DNA of 64,000 nucleotides from CAVVEQ01 sp963806635 (GTDB lineage Bacteria > Chloroflexota > Anaerolineae > Anaerolineales > Anaerolineaceae). The translations under genes were made by a program, and so were the position numbers. The notes beneath the pieces were generated by a model that was not told the DNA's origin, ran no database searches, and saw only the letters and a list, made by a program, of their open reading frames with translations. Below are positions 19,317-28,583 of this stretch, piece by piece; positions within the stretch are counted from its first letter, which is position 1; each line of letters opens with the position of its first letter. The DNA lies in the NCBI GenBank assembly GCA_963806635.1, contig CAWDZA010000015.1, positions 1,178,001 to 1,242,000 on the forward strand, read 5' to 3'.

Positions 19317-20240
19317 GTGACAGACACCAGCAGCGCGGATGGTCCGCTTTTTGCCGACCCCGCAGTCTCCAAAAGTGGTGACCCCTCCCGGGTTTTTGTA
19401 GGTGAGAATGTCACCTTCACAATTACCGTCACGAACCAGGGAAACCAAACCGCAACGGATGTAACAGTTACCGACCCGCTTCCGGCGAACATGAGCGTCC
19501 TTTCCGCTGTATCAACCGTCGGAACTGTGACAATTACGCCGCCGAGAACTGTACAGGTGGTTATTGGAGATTTGGATCCCGGCGATGTAGTAACCATCAC
19601 CATCGTCGCGCGGGTGAACAGTGCTGGCTCACCCCCGATCATCAACCAGGTTGAGATCACGACCACCTCACCCACGGATTATGATCCGAATAATCGGTCA
19701 TCCATTACGCTTGAAGTTCTGCTGCCTGCCTTGCCCGACACTGGTTTTGCACCAGGAAAAGTCACAATGCTCCCCGATCAACCAAAGGGAAAATCTTTTT
19801 CCGCCTACGACGAGCTTTCGCTTTCCATCCCTTCCCTTCACGTGATTACGCCGATCGTCGGTGTTCCCAAGAGCAGAGACAGCTGGGATGTTACCTGGCT
19901 TGGTGACCGGGCGGGCTGGCTGAATGGTACCGCTTTCCCAACATGGGAAGGAAACAGCGTGATCACCGGTCATGTGTACCTTGCAAACGGCCAGCCAGGA
20001 CCGTTCCTGAATATTGGGAAACTGAAATACGGCGACCGGGTCATCATTCATGCTTATGGCAAGGACTACACCTATGAAGTCCGCTCGGTTCGGACGATCA
20101 AACCCTGGGAAGTCAGCACGGTCATGCGGCATCAAGACCAGTCCTGGGTGACTCTCCTGACCTGCAAAGGGTTTAATGAGGATACCGGCGAATACGACCA
20201 GCGCACGGTTGTACGCGCTGTTTTGATCAGCGTGAAATAA
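19317..20240 (+). CDS. C-terminal part of the giant surface protein: DUF11, LPDTG motif and sortase domain
   Basis: This 307-residue open segment starts inside a coding region, so its first codon is probably not a true start. Residues about 14-130 form a DUF11 module (AVSKSGDPSRVFVGENVTFT). LPDTG, a perfect LPXTG sortase motif, is encoded at 19731-19745. A sortase-fold catalytic domain of about 155 residues follows. His is at 19971-19973 (TGHVYLANG), Cys at 20163-20165 (LLTCKGF) and Arg at 20214-20216 (RTVVRAVL). No membrane helix or basic tail follows the LPDTG; the sortase takes that place. The architecture implies an exported adhesin carrying its own transpeptidase. Confidence 0.87.
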   Translation: MTDTSSADGPLFADPAVSKSGDPSRVFVGENVTFTITVTNQGNQTATDVTVTDPLPANMSVLSAVSTVGTVTITPPRTVQVVIGDLDPGDVVTITIVARVNSAGSPPIINQVEITTTSPTDYDPNNRSSITLEVLLPALPDTGFAPGKVTMLPDQPKGKSFSAYDELSLSIPSLHVITPIVGVPKSRDSWDVTWLGDRAGWLNGTAFPTWEGNSVITGHVYLANGQPGPFLNIGKLKYGDRVIIHAYGKDYTYEVRSVRTIKPWEVSTVMRHQDQSWVTLLTCKGFNEDTGEYDQRTVVRAVLISVK

Positions 20241-20266
20241 GTTCAATAATTCAAAACCAATTTATC

Positions 20267-20300
20267 CAACCAGGCGGAGGAATCCGCCTGGTTGTTTAGT
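20267..20300 (+). terminator. Terminator after the sortase-containing gene
   Basis: Perfect 12-bp inverted repeat (20267-20278 and 20283-20294) with loop GGAA, followed by the T-rich run TTTAGTTT. Confidence 0.82.
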
Positions 20301-20317
20301 TTATTTCAAGAAGTATC

Positions 20318-20345
20318 TTGACTTATAGAACTTATATTCTATAAT
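20318..20345 (+). promoter_or_regulatory. Sigma-70-type promoter of uvrA
   Basis: TTGACT (20318-20323), a 16-bp spacer and TATAAT (20340-20345), upstream of uvrA and just after the preceding terminator. No SOS-box-like palindrome was recognised overlapping it. Confidence 0.8.
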
Positions 20346-20439
20346 AGTGAGGTATGAACCATCCAAGGGACTAATTAAAGACGAAAAAATGGCGGGTGTT
20401 ATAATGAAGGGTCATTTTCCAAGGAGCAAGAGCACTAAA

Positions 20440-23322
20440 ATGTCTGGAAACACTATCCGCGTTGTAGGCGCGCGTGAGCACAACCTCAAAAACATCACTG
20501 TGGAGATCCCGCGGGATAAACTGGTGATCATCACCGGTCTCTCCGGCTCCGGCAAGAGCTCCCTGGCGTTCGATACCATCTTCGCCGAGGGTCAGCGGCG
20601 CTATGTGGAATCTCTCTCCGCCTATGCCCGCCAGTTCCTCGGCCAGATGCAAAAACCGGATGTCGATTACATCGAGGGTCTATCCCCTGCCGTTTCCATC
20701 GACCAGAAGGCAACCTCCCACAATCCACGTTCGACCGTTGGCACCGTCACCGAAATCTACGATTACCTGCGCCTCCTTTTCGCCCGCATCGGCATCCCAC
20801 ACTGCCCCATCTGCGGTCGTGAGGTCGTCAAACAGTCCGCCCAGGAGATCGTGGATGCCATTGAGCAGCTCCCCGAGGACACCCGCATTCTTGTTCTGGC
20901 GCCCATCGTCCGCGGGCGCAAGGGTACCTACCAGGCGGTTTTCGAGGAGATCCGCAAAGCTGGTTTTGTGCGCGCGCGGGTGGATGGCGAGATCCGCCCC
21001 CTGGATGAAGAGATCGAACTCGACCGGTATAAGATCCACACGATCGAAGCCGTGGTGGACCGGCTCGTCATATCCAAAGGCGACGATGAAGAGGAAAACC
21101 GGCTCTCCCGCTCGCGGTTGACTGACTCTGTGGAAACCGCCCTCAAAGTGGGCGAAGGCTACCTGACCATCCAGGATATCTCCGGTGAAACACCCCGGGA
21201 TATCCTTTTCTCTGAACACCTCGCCTGCCCTGAACATGGCACCAGCCTGGGCGAGATCGAACCGCGCACATTCTCTTTTAATACACCCCACGGCGCCTGC
21301 CCGGAATGCCAGGGTCTGGGTTCCAAGCTGGAGATCGACCCGGAATTGATCATTCCGGATAAAGAGCGTTCCTTCAATGATGGCGGGGTGGTAGCCATGG
21401 AGTGGGGTCCGCGCGAGAATGGTGGATACTACTGGCAGATGGTCGAATCCGTCGCCAGAGAGTACAAGATCGACCTCAACGCTCCCATTCGCACCCTGAG
21501 CCAGGAGAAGGTCAACCTGATCCTCTACGGCACGGGTTCCCAGGAGCTGACCGTCAGCCTGGTTGGCCGCGACCGGCAGACCACCTTCAATACCACTTTT
21601 GAGGGCATCATCCCCAACCTGATGCGCCGCTACCGGGAGACCCAGTCCGAATATATCCGCAACAAGATCTCCGAGTTCATGACCGACAAGCCCTGTACCG
21701 CCTGCGGTGGCAAACGTCTGCGTGTGGAAGCCCTGGCGGTCACAATCGCCGATAGAAACATTATCGAGGTTACCACCTGGCCAGTACTCACAACATTGGA
21801 ATGGATAACCAAACTGGCAGGGCAGAATTCCTTGCTCAACACCCGCCAGAAGGCCATTTCCGACCGCATCTTCAAAGAGATCATATCGCGTTTGGGGTTC
21901 CTGGTGAATGTAGGGCTGGATTACCTCACCCTGCACCGCTCGGCTGGCTCCCTCTCGGGTGGGGAAGCCCAGCGCATCCGCCTTGCAACCCAGGTCGGTT
22001 CCAGGCTTATGGGCGTGCTCTACGTTCTTGACGAACCTTCCATCGGACTTCACCCAAGAGATAACTCCCGCCTGCTGGATACTCTCAAAGGTCTGCGGGA
22101 TATCGGCAACACCGTCCTGGTGGTTGAGCATGACGAGGAGACCATCCGCTCCGCGGACTGGATCGTGGATCTCGGTCCACGGGCTGGCGAGCACGGCGGA
22201 CGGCTGATCGCAGAAGGAACCGTTGCAGATATCCTTAAAAGTGAGGAGTCACTCACCGGCGCCTACCTCTCCGGCAGGCTGCAGGTACCCATCCCTGCCG
22301 AACGCCGGAAGGGTAACGGAAAGATCCTGCGTGTAGTTGGAGCCCGGGCGAACAACCTGAAGAATATTACTGTCGATATTCCGCTGGGCATGTTCGTGTG
22401 CATCACCGGCGTCTCGGGTTCGGGGAAATCCACGTTGATGGTGGATGTGCTCCACAACGCACTGGCCCGCGACCTGATGGGCGCTCACACCCAGCCGGGC
22501 GAATTTGACCATCTCGAAGGCGTGGAAAACCTGGATAAGATCATCAACATTGATCAATCCCCCATCGGACGCACCCCCCGCTCCAATCCCGGCACCTACA
22601 CCGGCATGTTCGATGAGATCCGTTCCCTTTTTGCTGAGCTGCCCGAAAGCAAGATCCGCGGTTATAAAAGCGGGCGTTTCTCCTTTAATGTTCATGGCGG
22701 CCGCTGCGAAGCCTGCCAGGGACAGGGTCAGCTGCGGATTGAAATGCAATTCCTTCCGGATATCTATGTACCCTGTGATGTATGCCACGGTTCGCGATTC
22801 AACCGCGAAACGCTGCAGGTCCATTTCAAAGGCCTTTCCATCGCAGATGTATTGGATACCACGGTGGACCAGGGGCTGGAAATGTTTTCGGCCATTCCCA
22901 ACATCATGAACAAGCTGCGTACCTTGCAGGAGGTCGGTCTGGGGTATATCAAGCTCGGTCAACCCGCCACCACCCTTTCCGGTGGTGAAGCCCAGCGTGT
23001 TAAGCTTGCCAAGGAACTCTCCCGGCGTTCCACCGGGAAGACGCTCTACGTTCTGGATGAGCCTTCGGTCGGCCTGCATGCGGCGGATGTTCACATGCTC
23101 ATCGAAGTAGTGCAGCGGCTGGTGGATAGCGGCAATTCGGTGCTCATCATCGAGCACAATCTGGATATCATCAAGGTTTCCGATTACCTGATCGACCTCG
23201 GTCCCGAAGGCGGAGATCGCGGCGGAGAGGTTATCGCCTGCGGCACCCCCGAGGAGATCTGCGCGCTGGAAGCTTCCTACACTGGTCAGTACCTGCGCAG
23301 TCATTTAAACCTTTGCAAATAG
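20440..23322 (+). CDS. uvrA: Excinuclease ABC subunit A
   Basis: This 960-residue protein is the damage-recognition ATPase of nucleotide excision repair. It has two ABC modules: Walker A GLSGSGKSSLAFDTIF near the N-terminus and GVSGSGKSTLMVDV in the second half. The signatures are LSGGEAQRIRLATQ and LSGGEAQRVKLAKE. Zinc-finger cysteines are visible in HCPICGR and in CEACQGQG with CDVCHG. ATG 20440 (SGNTIRVVGAREHNLKNI) gives the normal length; upstream in-frame codons at 20347 and 20404 would add an unusual extension. A monocistronic unit bounded by its own promoter and terminator. Confidence 0.95.
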   Translation: MSGNTIRVVGAREHNLKNITVEIPRDKLVIITGLSGSGKSSLAFDTIFAEGQRRYVESLSAYARQFLGQMQKPDVDYIEGLSPAVSIDQKATSHNPRSTVGTVTEIYDYLRLLFARIGIPHCPICGREVVKQSAQEIVDAIEQLPEDTRILVLAPIVRGRKGTYQAVFEEIRKAGFVRARVDGEIRPLDEEIELDRYKIHTIEAVVDRLVISKGDDEEENRLSRSRLTDSVETALKVGEGYLTIQDISGETPRDILFSEHLACPEHGTSLGEIEPRTFSFNTPHGACPECQGLGSKLEIDPELIIPDKERSFNDGGVVAMEWGPRENGGYYWQMVESVAREYKIDLNAPIRTLSQEKVNLILYGTGSQELTVSLVGRDRQTTFNTTFEGIIPNLMRRYRETQSEYIRNKISEFMTDKPCTACGGKRLRVEALAVTIADRNIIEVTTWPVLTTLEWITKLAGQNSLLNTRQKAISDRIFKEIISRLGFLVNVGLDYLTLHRSAGSLSGGEAQRIRLATQVGSRLMGVLYVLDEPSIGLHPRDNSRLLDTLKGLRDIGNTVLVVEHDEETIRSADWIVDLGPRAGEHGGRLIAEGTVADILKSEESLTGAYLSGRLQVPIPAERRKGNGKILRVVGARANNLKNITVDIPLGMFVCITGVSGSGKSTLMVDVLHNALARDLMGAHTQPGEFDHLEGVENLDKIINIDQSPIGRTPRSNPGTYTGMFDEIRSLFAELPESKIRGYKSGRFSFNVHGGRCEACQGQGQLRIEMQFLPDIYVPCDVCHGSRFNRETLQVHFKGLSIADVLDTTVDQGLEMFSAIPNIMNKLRTLQEVGLGYIKLGQPATTLSGGEAQRVKLAKELSRRSTGKTLYVLDEPSVGLHAADVHMLIEVVQRLVDSGNSVLIIEHNLDIIKVSDYLIDLGPEGGDRGGEVIACGTPEEICALEASYTGQYLRSHLNLCK

Positions 23323-23336
23323 CCAATTGAAAAATA

Positions 23337-23370
23337 AATCTGGCCAGGGATGCCCTGGCCAGATTCTTTA
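23337..23370. terminator. Bidirectional terminator between uvrA and the glycyl radical operon
   Basis: Perfect 13-bp inverted repeat (23337-23349 and 23353-23365) with a 3-nt loop. It is followed by CTTTATT on the plus strand and by TTTATTTTTC on the minus strand. Confidence 0.88.
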
Positions 23371-23414
23371 TTGGGTCCGTCTTTTACCCTTGAAGACGGA
23401 CATCCGGGAAATAT

Positions 23415-24275
23415 TTAGAAATTGGCAACCGCTTTCAGAGGAATCTCCGGGTAGATCTGGCTGTTTGCCGGCGGCATGGAGTTATAGACCCAGTTGATAT
23501 CCACCGAGCCCATCTTTATTCCCCGAACGCGTTTGTAACCGTTGAAGGTCCCTCTGGTCAGGACGCTTTCGATCCCCAGATTCATGCAATACACCGCCAC
23601 CTGGGCTCCGGTTGGGATCTGCTCCAATTCATCAGTGAAAACACCGGTGGAAAATGCCAGACGGGTGCTATCTGCGGCCTGGCATTGGATCACAGGAATG
23701 ATCGCCGGGAAGCCATCCTCTTTTACATACGAGATGAACTTTAGCCCATCCAACTGGTTGAACATTTTCTCGAGGAAAGGCTTAAGGATACGTTCTTGTT
23801 TGCCAGTTTTCAATCCACCCTTGGCAAGCATGGATTTCAGTGCAGCAAAAATGATCCCATTCATCGGCAGGGGGGCTTTTTCCGAGACCTCCAACAGGTC
23901 GAAATAATGAACCGTGTTGATCCCGAAATAGGTGTTGTATCGGAACATGGGGATGCGGTTCATTAGCTCGTATTCAGGACCGCTCTTTTCCAGGTGGGTC
24001 CAAACCGCCCTGCCACGCCAAAGGTTCCTATCGAAGGACATGATCAGGAAAGACACCTTATGATTCTGCTGAATGAATTTCTTGCTCAATCCGGTCACAA
24101 ATTCCCCGGCGATGAGTTCCTTTGGAGCCTTCGCCTGCATCGAGGTGATGAGGGCGACGTGCGGCAGACCCTCGGGATTGACGCATGCCAGCAACCCCAC
24201 TTTTTCACTGGGGGTAAACTCTTTCATATCCTCGGGGCTGAATTCCTGTTTCATTTGCATTTTTTCCCTTCCCAT
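23415..24275 (-). CDS. Pyridoxamine-5'-phosphate-oxidase-like split-barrel flavoprotein
   Basis: This protein of about 286 residues starts at ATG 24275. The N-terminal half resembles FMN-binding split-barrel proteins: FTPSEKVGLLACVNPEGLPH, then ALITSMQAKAPKELIAGEF and VSFLIMSFDRNLWRGRA. A second related half follows (ISYVKEDGFPAIIPVIQCQA). No signal peptide. It is the last gene of the operon with GntR, the glycyl radical enzyme and its activase, 5 bp downstream of the activase stop. Possible roles are a flavin-linked redox step on the radical enzyme's substrate or product, or protection from oxygen. The specific function is not recognised. Confidence 0.65.
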   Translation of the reverse strand: MGREKMQMKQEFSPEDMKEFTPSEKVGLLACVNPEGLPHVALITSMQAKAPKELIAGEFVTGLSKKFIQQNHKVSFLIMSFDRNLWRGRAVWTHLEKSGPEYELMNRIPMFRYNTYFGINTVHYFDLLEVSEKAPLPMNGIIFAALKSMLAKGGLKTGKQERILKPFLEKMFNQLDGLKFISYVKEDGFPAIIPVIQCQAADSTRLAFSTGVFTDELEQIPTGAQVAVYCMNLGIESVLTRGTFNGYKRVRGIKMGSVDINWVYNSMPPANSQIYPEIPLKAVANF

Positions 24276-24280
24276 GATCA

Positions 24281-25300
24281 CTAACAAGCGCAGATCTGTT
24301 TGGATGTTTCGTTCACCAATTCCTTTTCTTCATTTTCCATCCGGGTGGAACCACTGACATGAATGATATTGCCATCCACGCCCGATTTCCTGGCTGCCTC
24401 GCCGAGCGAATTCAGTTCTTCCTGCCCAATGAGCGCCGAACCCTCGAATTCCCACTCCATTCCAAGCCGCGTGTATTTATCCTTGCACAGGTTGTTGAAC
24501 GCCAGCAGATCCCACCGGGATACTGTGTCACCCGCAACGCGGGAAATGAATTGTCCGATGGCTGTGATGTTATCGATCCGGGCCGTCTTCCCTGGGATCA
24601 GCGGTGTGCGCACCCACAACTCAAAACCTGCCTGTTGTTGTTCTTTGCGCAGCACCACTTCGCGGAAGGTATCCAGGACGATATCCAACGGTGCGCCGGT
24701 ATATTCCAGGTGTTTTTGGGGATCCATTTCTTTCAAATCGAATAAAACCAGGTCGGTAAAAGGTAGTATCGCATGCATCGCTTCCGGTTTGATGATCCCG
24801 CAGGTATCAATGGCAGTATGGAAACCCTGGCTCTTGATTCCCTTAAGTAATTCCGAAACAAAGCGCCACTGCAGTGTAGCCTCCCCTCCGCTGATGGTTA
24901 TACCCCCATCCGATTGCGCGAAAAAGGCGGAATCTTTCAGAAGTTCATCCATCAGGTCAGAAACCGCCCAATCCTTTCCGATCAACTCGAGGGCAGTCGA
25001 GGGGCATTCCTCCGTGCAGGTTCCACAGCCTGCACATTTCTCCCGGTCGATGGCCATGCCTTCTTCGGATAAGTACAATCCGCTATTTGGACATGCGGAT
25101 AAGCAAGTACGGCAGCCGATGCAGCGAATTCCGATCCACTGGATCTGGGGTTTACTGGAGATGCTTTCGGGGTTATGGCACCACAGGCAGTGCATTGGGC
25201 AGCCTTTCATGAACACCGTGGTACGGATGCCCGGCCCATCCTCGGTGGACATGCGCTGGATCTCCAGCACGGTTCCTTTCAAAAGCGTATCTTCAGCCAA
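24281..25300 (-). CDS. Glycyl radical enzyme activase (radical SAM, PflA family, with ferredoxin insert)
   Basis: This 339-residue protein has a radical SAM cluster motif KGCPMHCLWCHNPES (Cys 34, 38, 41; CxxxCxxC). A two-[4Fe-4S] ferredoxin insert follows (CIGCRTCLSACP and CAGCGTCTEECP, about residues 60-100), typical of activases for non-PFL glycyl radical enzymes. DGGITISGGEATLQ carries the SAM-binding GGE motif. It abstracts hydrogen from the glycine of the partner encoded just upstream in transcription (12-bp gap). The enzyme is oxygen-sensitive, indicating anaerobic metabolism. Confidence 0.92.
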   Translation of the reverse strand: MAEDTLLKGTVLEIQRMSTEDGPGIRTTVFMKGCPMHCLWCHNPESISSKPQIQWIGIRCIGCRTCLSACPNSGLYLSEEGMAIDREKCAGCGTCTEECPSTALELIGKDWAVSDLMDELLKDSAFFAQSDGGITISGGEATLQWRFVSELLKGIKSQGFHTAIDTCGIIKPEAMHAILPFTDLVLFDLKEMDPQKHLEYTGAPLDIVLDTFREVVLRKEQQQAGFELWVRTPLIPGKTARIDNITAIGQFISRVAGDTVSRWDLLAFNNLCKDKYTRLGMEWEFEGSALIGQEELNSLGEAARKSGVDGNIIHVSGSTRMENEEKELVNETSKQICAC

Positions 25301-25312
25301 AAAAGTCGCTCC

Positions 25313-27835
25313 TCACATCCGGTTATGGCTGAGCCGGGCGATCACTTCGTCCTGAAGCTCCTTGCCCACTGTTACGAAATACGCGTTGTAACCCGTGATA
25401 CGCACCAGCAGATGGCGGTAATCCTGGGGGTGCTTCTGGGCATCCTTCAGCATTTCTGCATCCAGCATATTCACCTGCAGGGCGGTACCGCCATTTTCAA
25501 TCGCCCCCCGTAGAAACGCCTTGAATTTGGCGCGGTGCTCGGGGTCGCGCAGGATGGATGGATTGAAGGTGATCGTGTGGCTGGCGCCGTTGGGCAGCGA
25601 GTTGTAGTATTCCAGCCAATCGCCCTTTCCATCAGAAGCCTTGCCGCCCAGCACCTTGCCTACCGAATTCATGTTGGCAGTCGGCCCGTTGATATCCGCT
25701 CCATTGGAGGGGCAGATCGCGTTGGAAAGGTACATGCCCTTGGGGCGCCCGTCCGCGCTGGCTGCCAGGATGGGACCCTCCGAGATCCAGTAGTTCCAGC
25801 TCAACATCCCGGGTCTATATTGCCTGTTGGTGCTGATAGTCTTGTGCTTCCAGGTCTCCTCCGTCCAGAGTTCCATCACCTGCTTTGCCATCGCATCAGC
25901 CGTATCGTCATCCCGCCCGTATTTTGGTGCCTTGTTTTTCGCTTTGGCCTGCAGCACCGCGTGACCCGCCCAGTTTTCTTTGAGCGCGGTGACAAGCTCG
26001 CCCATGCTGCAATCCTTGTGGTCAAAAACGAGGTATTTGACCGCGAGTAAAGAATCCACCGTGGTAGCGTAGGTGACCGCCTCGAGGGTGGTGAAATTGA
26101 TCTCGGCGCCGCCCTGGGTGATATCCATCCCCTTCTCCGTGCAGCCTTTCACCAGGCAGCTCAGGTAAGGTGTCGGGCAGAATTCCGCGCGGACGGATTC
26201 GGTATTTTCATAGTTCTGCACGCATTTTTGAATGATGTATTCTGTCTGTTTAGCGTACGCCTGCCAGAATTCCTCCCATGTGGTGAAGAGAGCGGGGTCG
26301 CCGGTCGGAGGTCCATCCTGGGTGATCGTGGATGTTTTACCGGTCATCGGGTTTGTCACCGGCAGCATATCCTTGCCGCCGGTGAGGGCAAGCTCCACTG
26401 CTTTAAGCAGGTTAATATTGTTATCCACCGTGCCCGAGCGGTCATTCCCGACCATTGTATTCTCCAGGCACCCCACCCCGGCATAATCCCAGACATTGTT
26501 CTCATTGATCAGGTCGGCGTAGCCGCCCCGTTTTGCTTCCAGCATCATACCCGCCATCGAGCGTTCGTCAAAATTGATGAGAAAAGGCGCTCCCTGGCTG
26601 GAGGAGATCATTTCCACCACCTTGTCGAGCAACTTCTCGGAGCTCCCCCGGCAGAGGCGCACATTTGGTTTCGGTTCCAAAATGGGCGACATTTCATCAA
26701 TAACTTCCAGGATCGCGAAGGTTAGATCGTTGCAGGCATCATTGCCATCCTTATCCATCCCGCCCAGGTTGATCAACTGCCCGAAGGCGGCGGTGATGCC
26801 GTTGGGGCCGTTGTTGATCATGGCGTCATAGGCAGTGTTGCAATGGAACCAGAAACACTTCATGATCTCCTTGCCGAATTCCCGGTCCATGCCCTCATCC
26901 AGGGATTTCTCCCAGTAGGGGAATAAATATTGATCGATCCTGCCCAGCGAAGTGCCCGCGCCGGGATAATTCTCATCTGACATGATCAGCATGTGATTGA
27001 ACCATAGCGCCTGCATTGCTTCCCAGAAGTTCGCCGCCGGTTCCCAGGGAACCCGGTCCAGGTTGGCAGCCATCTGCTCCAGCTCAGCTTTCCGCTGAGG
27101 ATCATTTTCCCCCGCGGAGTGTTGCCTGCACAGCGCTGCGTATTTCACCGCTAAATCCCGGGGCATGGTCGCGGCGGTCATCATCGCCCGGTATTGCGCC
27201 CCCTTCCTCCCGTCCTTCTCCTGCTGGGTCAGTTTCTCATACTTTTCCTGAAGGTCGGTATGGATGCCTTTCCAGCCGCGTTTAAGCGCGTCTTCATGTG
27301 CCGGGATCAAATGCCCGCTTGTGGCGCCGGAATTCCCGTACCCGTGATCGTGGAACCAGGTGGCCTGCTCGCGTGCGCCGCCCTTGCCCATGATCCGTTT
27401 TTCATATGCTGCGGCTTCTTTTTCATCCAGGCACAGGGAAGTGAGGATGTTGAATCGCGCCCCGGCGAGGAGATCGCCAGGCAGGATCTCCTGCGGAACA
27501 TAATTAACGATAACCTCCTTATTGAACCAGGCACGCCGCTCTGCGATGCTCCAGCTCCAGAATTCAGAGGGTAATTTGATCGCGCGCGCCTTTGCCCGGT
27601 AGGAGCCCTTGATGGTGGTCAGCAGCATGAAGGCTTCCGGGACGATGTAATACAACGCTTCGTTGTATTGCAGATCCCAGGGTGTTCCGGTGGTCCAGGC
27701 AGACCAGTCGTTCTTCCAGGCGCGGTTGACCCCCAGGAAAAAATAATCCCGTAGCCATTTGATCCGCGGGGTTAAATTGAAAGGCTGTTTGATCGCATAC
27801 CGGTGTTCATGGGTGGTGACTTCTGCGAGTGCCAT
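25313..27835 (-). CDS. Glycyl radical enzyme (PFL-like), substrate unknown
   Basis: This 840-residue protein has the PFL-like N-terminal domain and the C-terminal glycine-radical domain: VRITGYNAYFVTVGKELQDE, radical glycine about residue 815 (codon 25391-25393). The active-site cysteine is in AGVGCLENTMVG (Cys about 456, codon 26468-26470). The Cys-x-Glu pattern is shared by eliminases and arylacetate decarboxylases, whereas pyruvate formate-lyase has a Cys-Cys pair. I cannot assign the substrate: the surrounding active-site residues do not match choline lyase or glycerol dehydratase motifs I know (GCVEP), and no small HpdC-type subunit is present. It is the second gene of a GntR-controlled operon. 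Confidence 0.92.
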   Translation of the reverse strand: MALAEVTTHEHRYAIKQPFNLTPRIKWLRDYFFLGVNRAWKNDWSAWTTGTPWDLQYNEALYYIVPEAFMLLTTIKGSYRAKARAIKLPSEFWSWSIAERRAWFNKEVIVNYVPQEILPGDLLAGARFNILTSLCLDEKEAAAYEKRIMGKGGAREQATWFHDHGYGNSGATSGHLIPAHEDALKRGWKGIHTDLQEKYEKLTQQEKDGRKGAQYRAMMTAATMPRDLAVKYAALCRQHSAGENDPQRKAELEQMAANLDRVPWEPAANFWEAMQALWFNHMLIMSDENYPGAGTSLGRIDQYLFPYWEKSLDEGMDREFGKEIMKCFWFHCNTAYDAMINNGPNGITAAFGQLINLGGMDKDGNDACNDLTFAILEVIDEMSPILEPKPNVRLCRGSSEKLLDKVVEMISSSQGAPFLINFDERSMAGMMLEAKRGGYADLINENNVWDYAGVGCLENTMVGNDRSGTVDNNINLLKAVELALTGGKDMLPVTNPMTGKTSTITQDGPPTGDPALFTTWEEFWQAYAKQTEYIIQKCVQNYENTESVRAEFCPTPYLSCLVKGCTEKGMDITQGGAEINFTTLEAVTYATTVDSLLAVKYLVFDHKDCSMGELVTALKENWAGHAVLQAKAKNKAPKYGRDDDTADAMAKQVMELWTEETWKHKTISTNRQYRPGMLSWNYWISEGPILAASADGRPKGMYLSNAICPSNGADINGPTANMNSVGKVLGGKASDGKGDWLEYYNSLPNGASHTITFNPSILRDPEHRAKFKAFLRGAIENGGTALQVNMLDAEMLKDAQKHPQDYRHLLVRITGYNAYFVTVGKELQDEVIARLSHNRM

Positions 27836-27854
27836 TCTGTCCTCCTGTGTTCCG

Positions 27855-28577
27855 TTAGGGTTGAATGCTGGTCATGTAACCGCTGGTGCCGTGCTCCAGC
27901 ATTTGGATCATGATCTTCTGCGCGTCTTCCGGGTCCCTGGCCGCGATGGCGTTGATGAGATCGCGGTGAAATTGCAGCACGGACGGGCGGATACCGGGAA
28001 TGGAATAAAACATGGTGACAAAATTGTTATACAGCGGGCGGCAGGAATTGAGCAGGAGCGGATATAAAATGTTGCCGCTGGCGATCGCGATGAGGTGATG
28101 AAATTGGAAATCGAGCGCCGCCTGGCAATCCAGATCGCTCGAACCTGCGTTCTCTTCCTCCCCAAGTTTTTGCTTGAGTTCTCCAACCTGTTGATCCGAC
28201 GCGTTCAGCGCGGAGAGCCTGGCACTTTCCACCTCGAACAATCGGCGGAAATCCATCGTGCTTTCTGAAAGCCTTGGTTCCAGGGTCCCTTCCCGGAAAT
28301 TGAGAAGAGAGTTGAGCATTGCCAGGGAGCCTTCCCGCCGGTAGTCGTTCACGATTGACCCACCGGAAGGATTGCGCGTGATCAGCCCCTTCTCCGCCAG
28401 GTTGATCAACCCGTCGTGTACAACGGGGCGGCTGACGCCCAGCTTTTGCGCCAGCTCGCGCTCGGAGGGAAGTTTCTCCCCGATCGAAAGCTGCCCGGAG
28501 AGGATCATCTCTTCAAACCGGGTGATGAAATCCTCAACCAGAGTGCGTTTTTCAAGTTTGGGGTATTCAGTAACCAT
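27855..28577 (-). CDS. GntR/FadR-family regulator of the glycyl radical operon
   Basis: This 240-residue protein has an N-terminal winged helix of GntR type: SIGEKLPSERELAQKLGVSR followed by LINLAEKGLITRNPSGG. The C-terminal all-helical FCD effector domain contains metal or ligand-type residues such as DFQFHHLIAIASGN and FHRDLINAIAARDPEDA. ATG 28577 is chosen; the longer frame would run back through the operator. It is transcribed as the first gene of the four-gene operon, 19 bp before the glycyl radical enzyme. It probably represses the operon until a pathway metabolite binds the FCD pocket. Confidence 0.88.
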   Translation of the reverse strand: MVTEYPKLEKRTLVEDFITRFEEMILSGQLSIGEKLPSERELAQKLGVSRPVVHDGLINLAEKGLITRNPSGGSIVNDYRREGSLAMLNSLLNFREGTLEPRLSESTMDFRRLFEVESARLSALNASDQQVGELKQKLGEEENAGSSDLDCQAALDFQFHHLIAIASGNILYPLLLNSCRPLYNNFVTMFYSIPGIRPSVLQFHRDLINAIAARDPEDAQKIMIQMLEHGTSGYMTSIQP

Positions 28578-28583
28578 AATTAA

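Noticed and set aside
20680..22194. A 504-codon open frame on the minus strand inside uvrA
   Set aside because: It is fully antisense to a highly conserved gene, has no recognisable motif, and arises from GC-rich codon structure. Similar antisense frames in the TPP enzyme (35957-37276), cysS (58765-60048) and serS (61253-62416) are rejected for the same reason.
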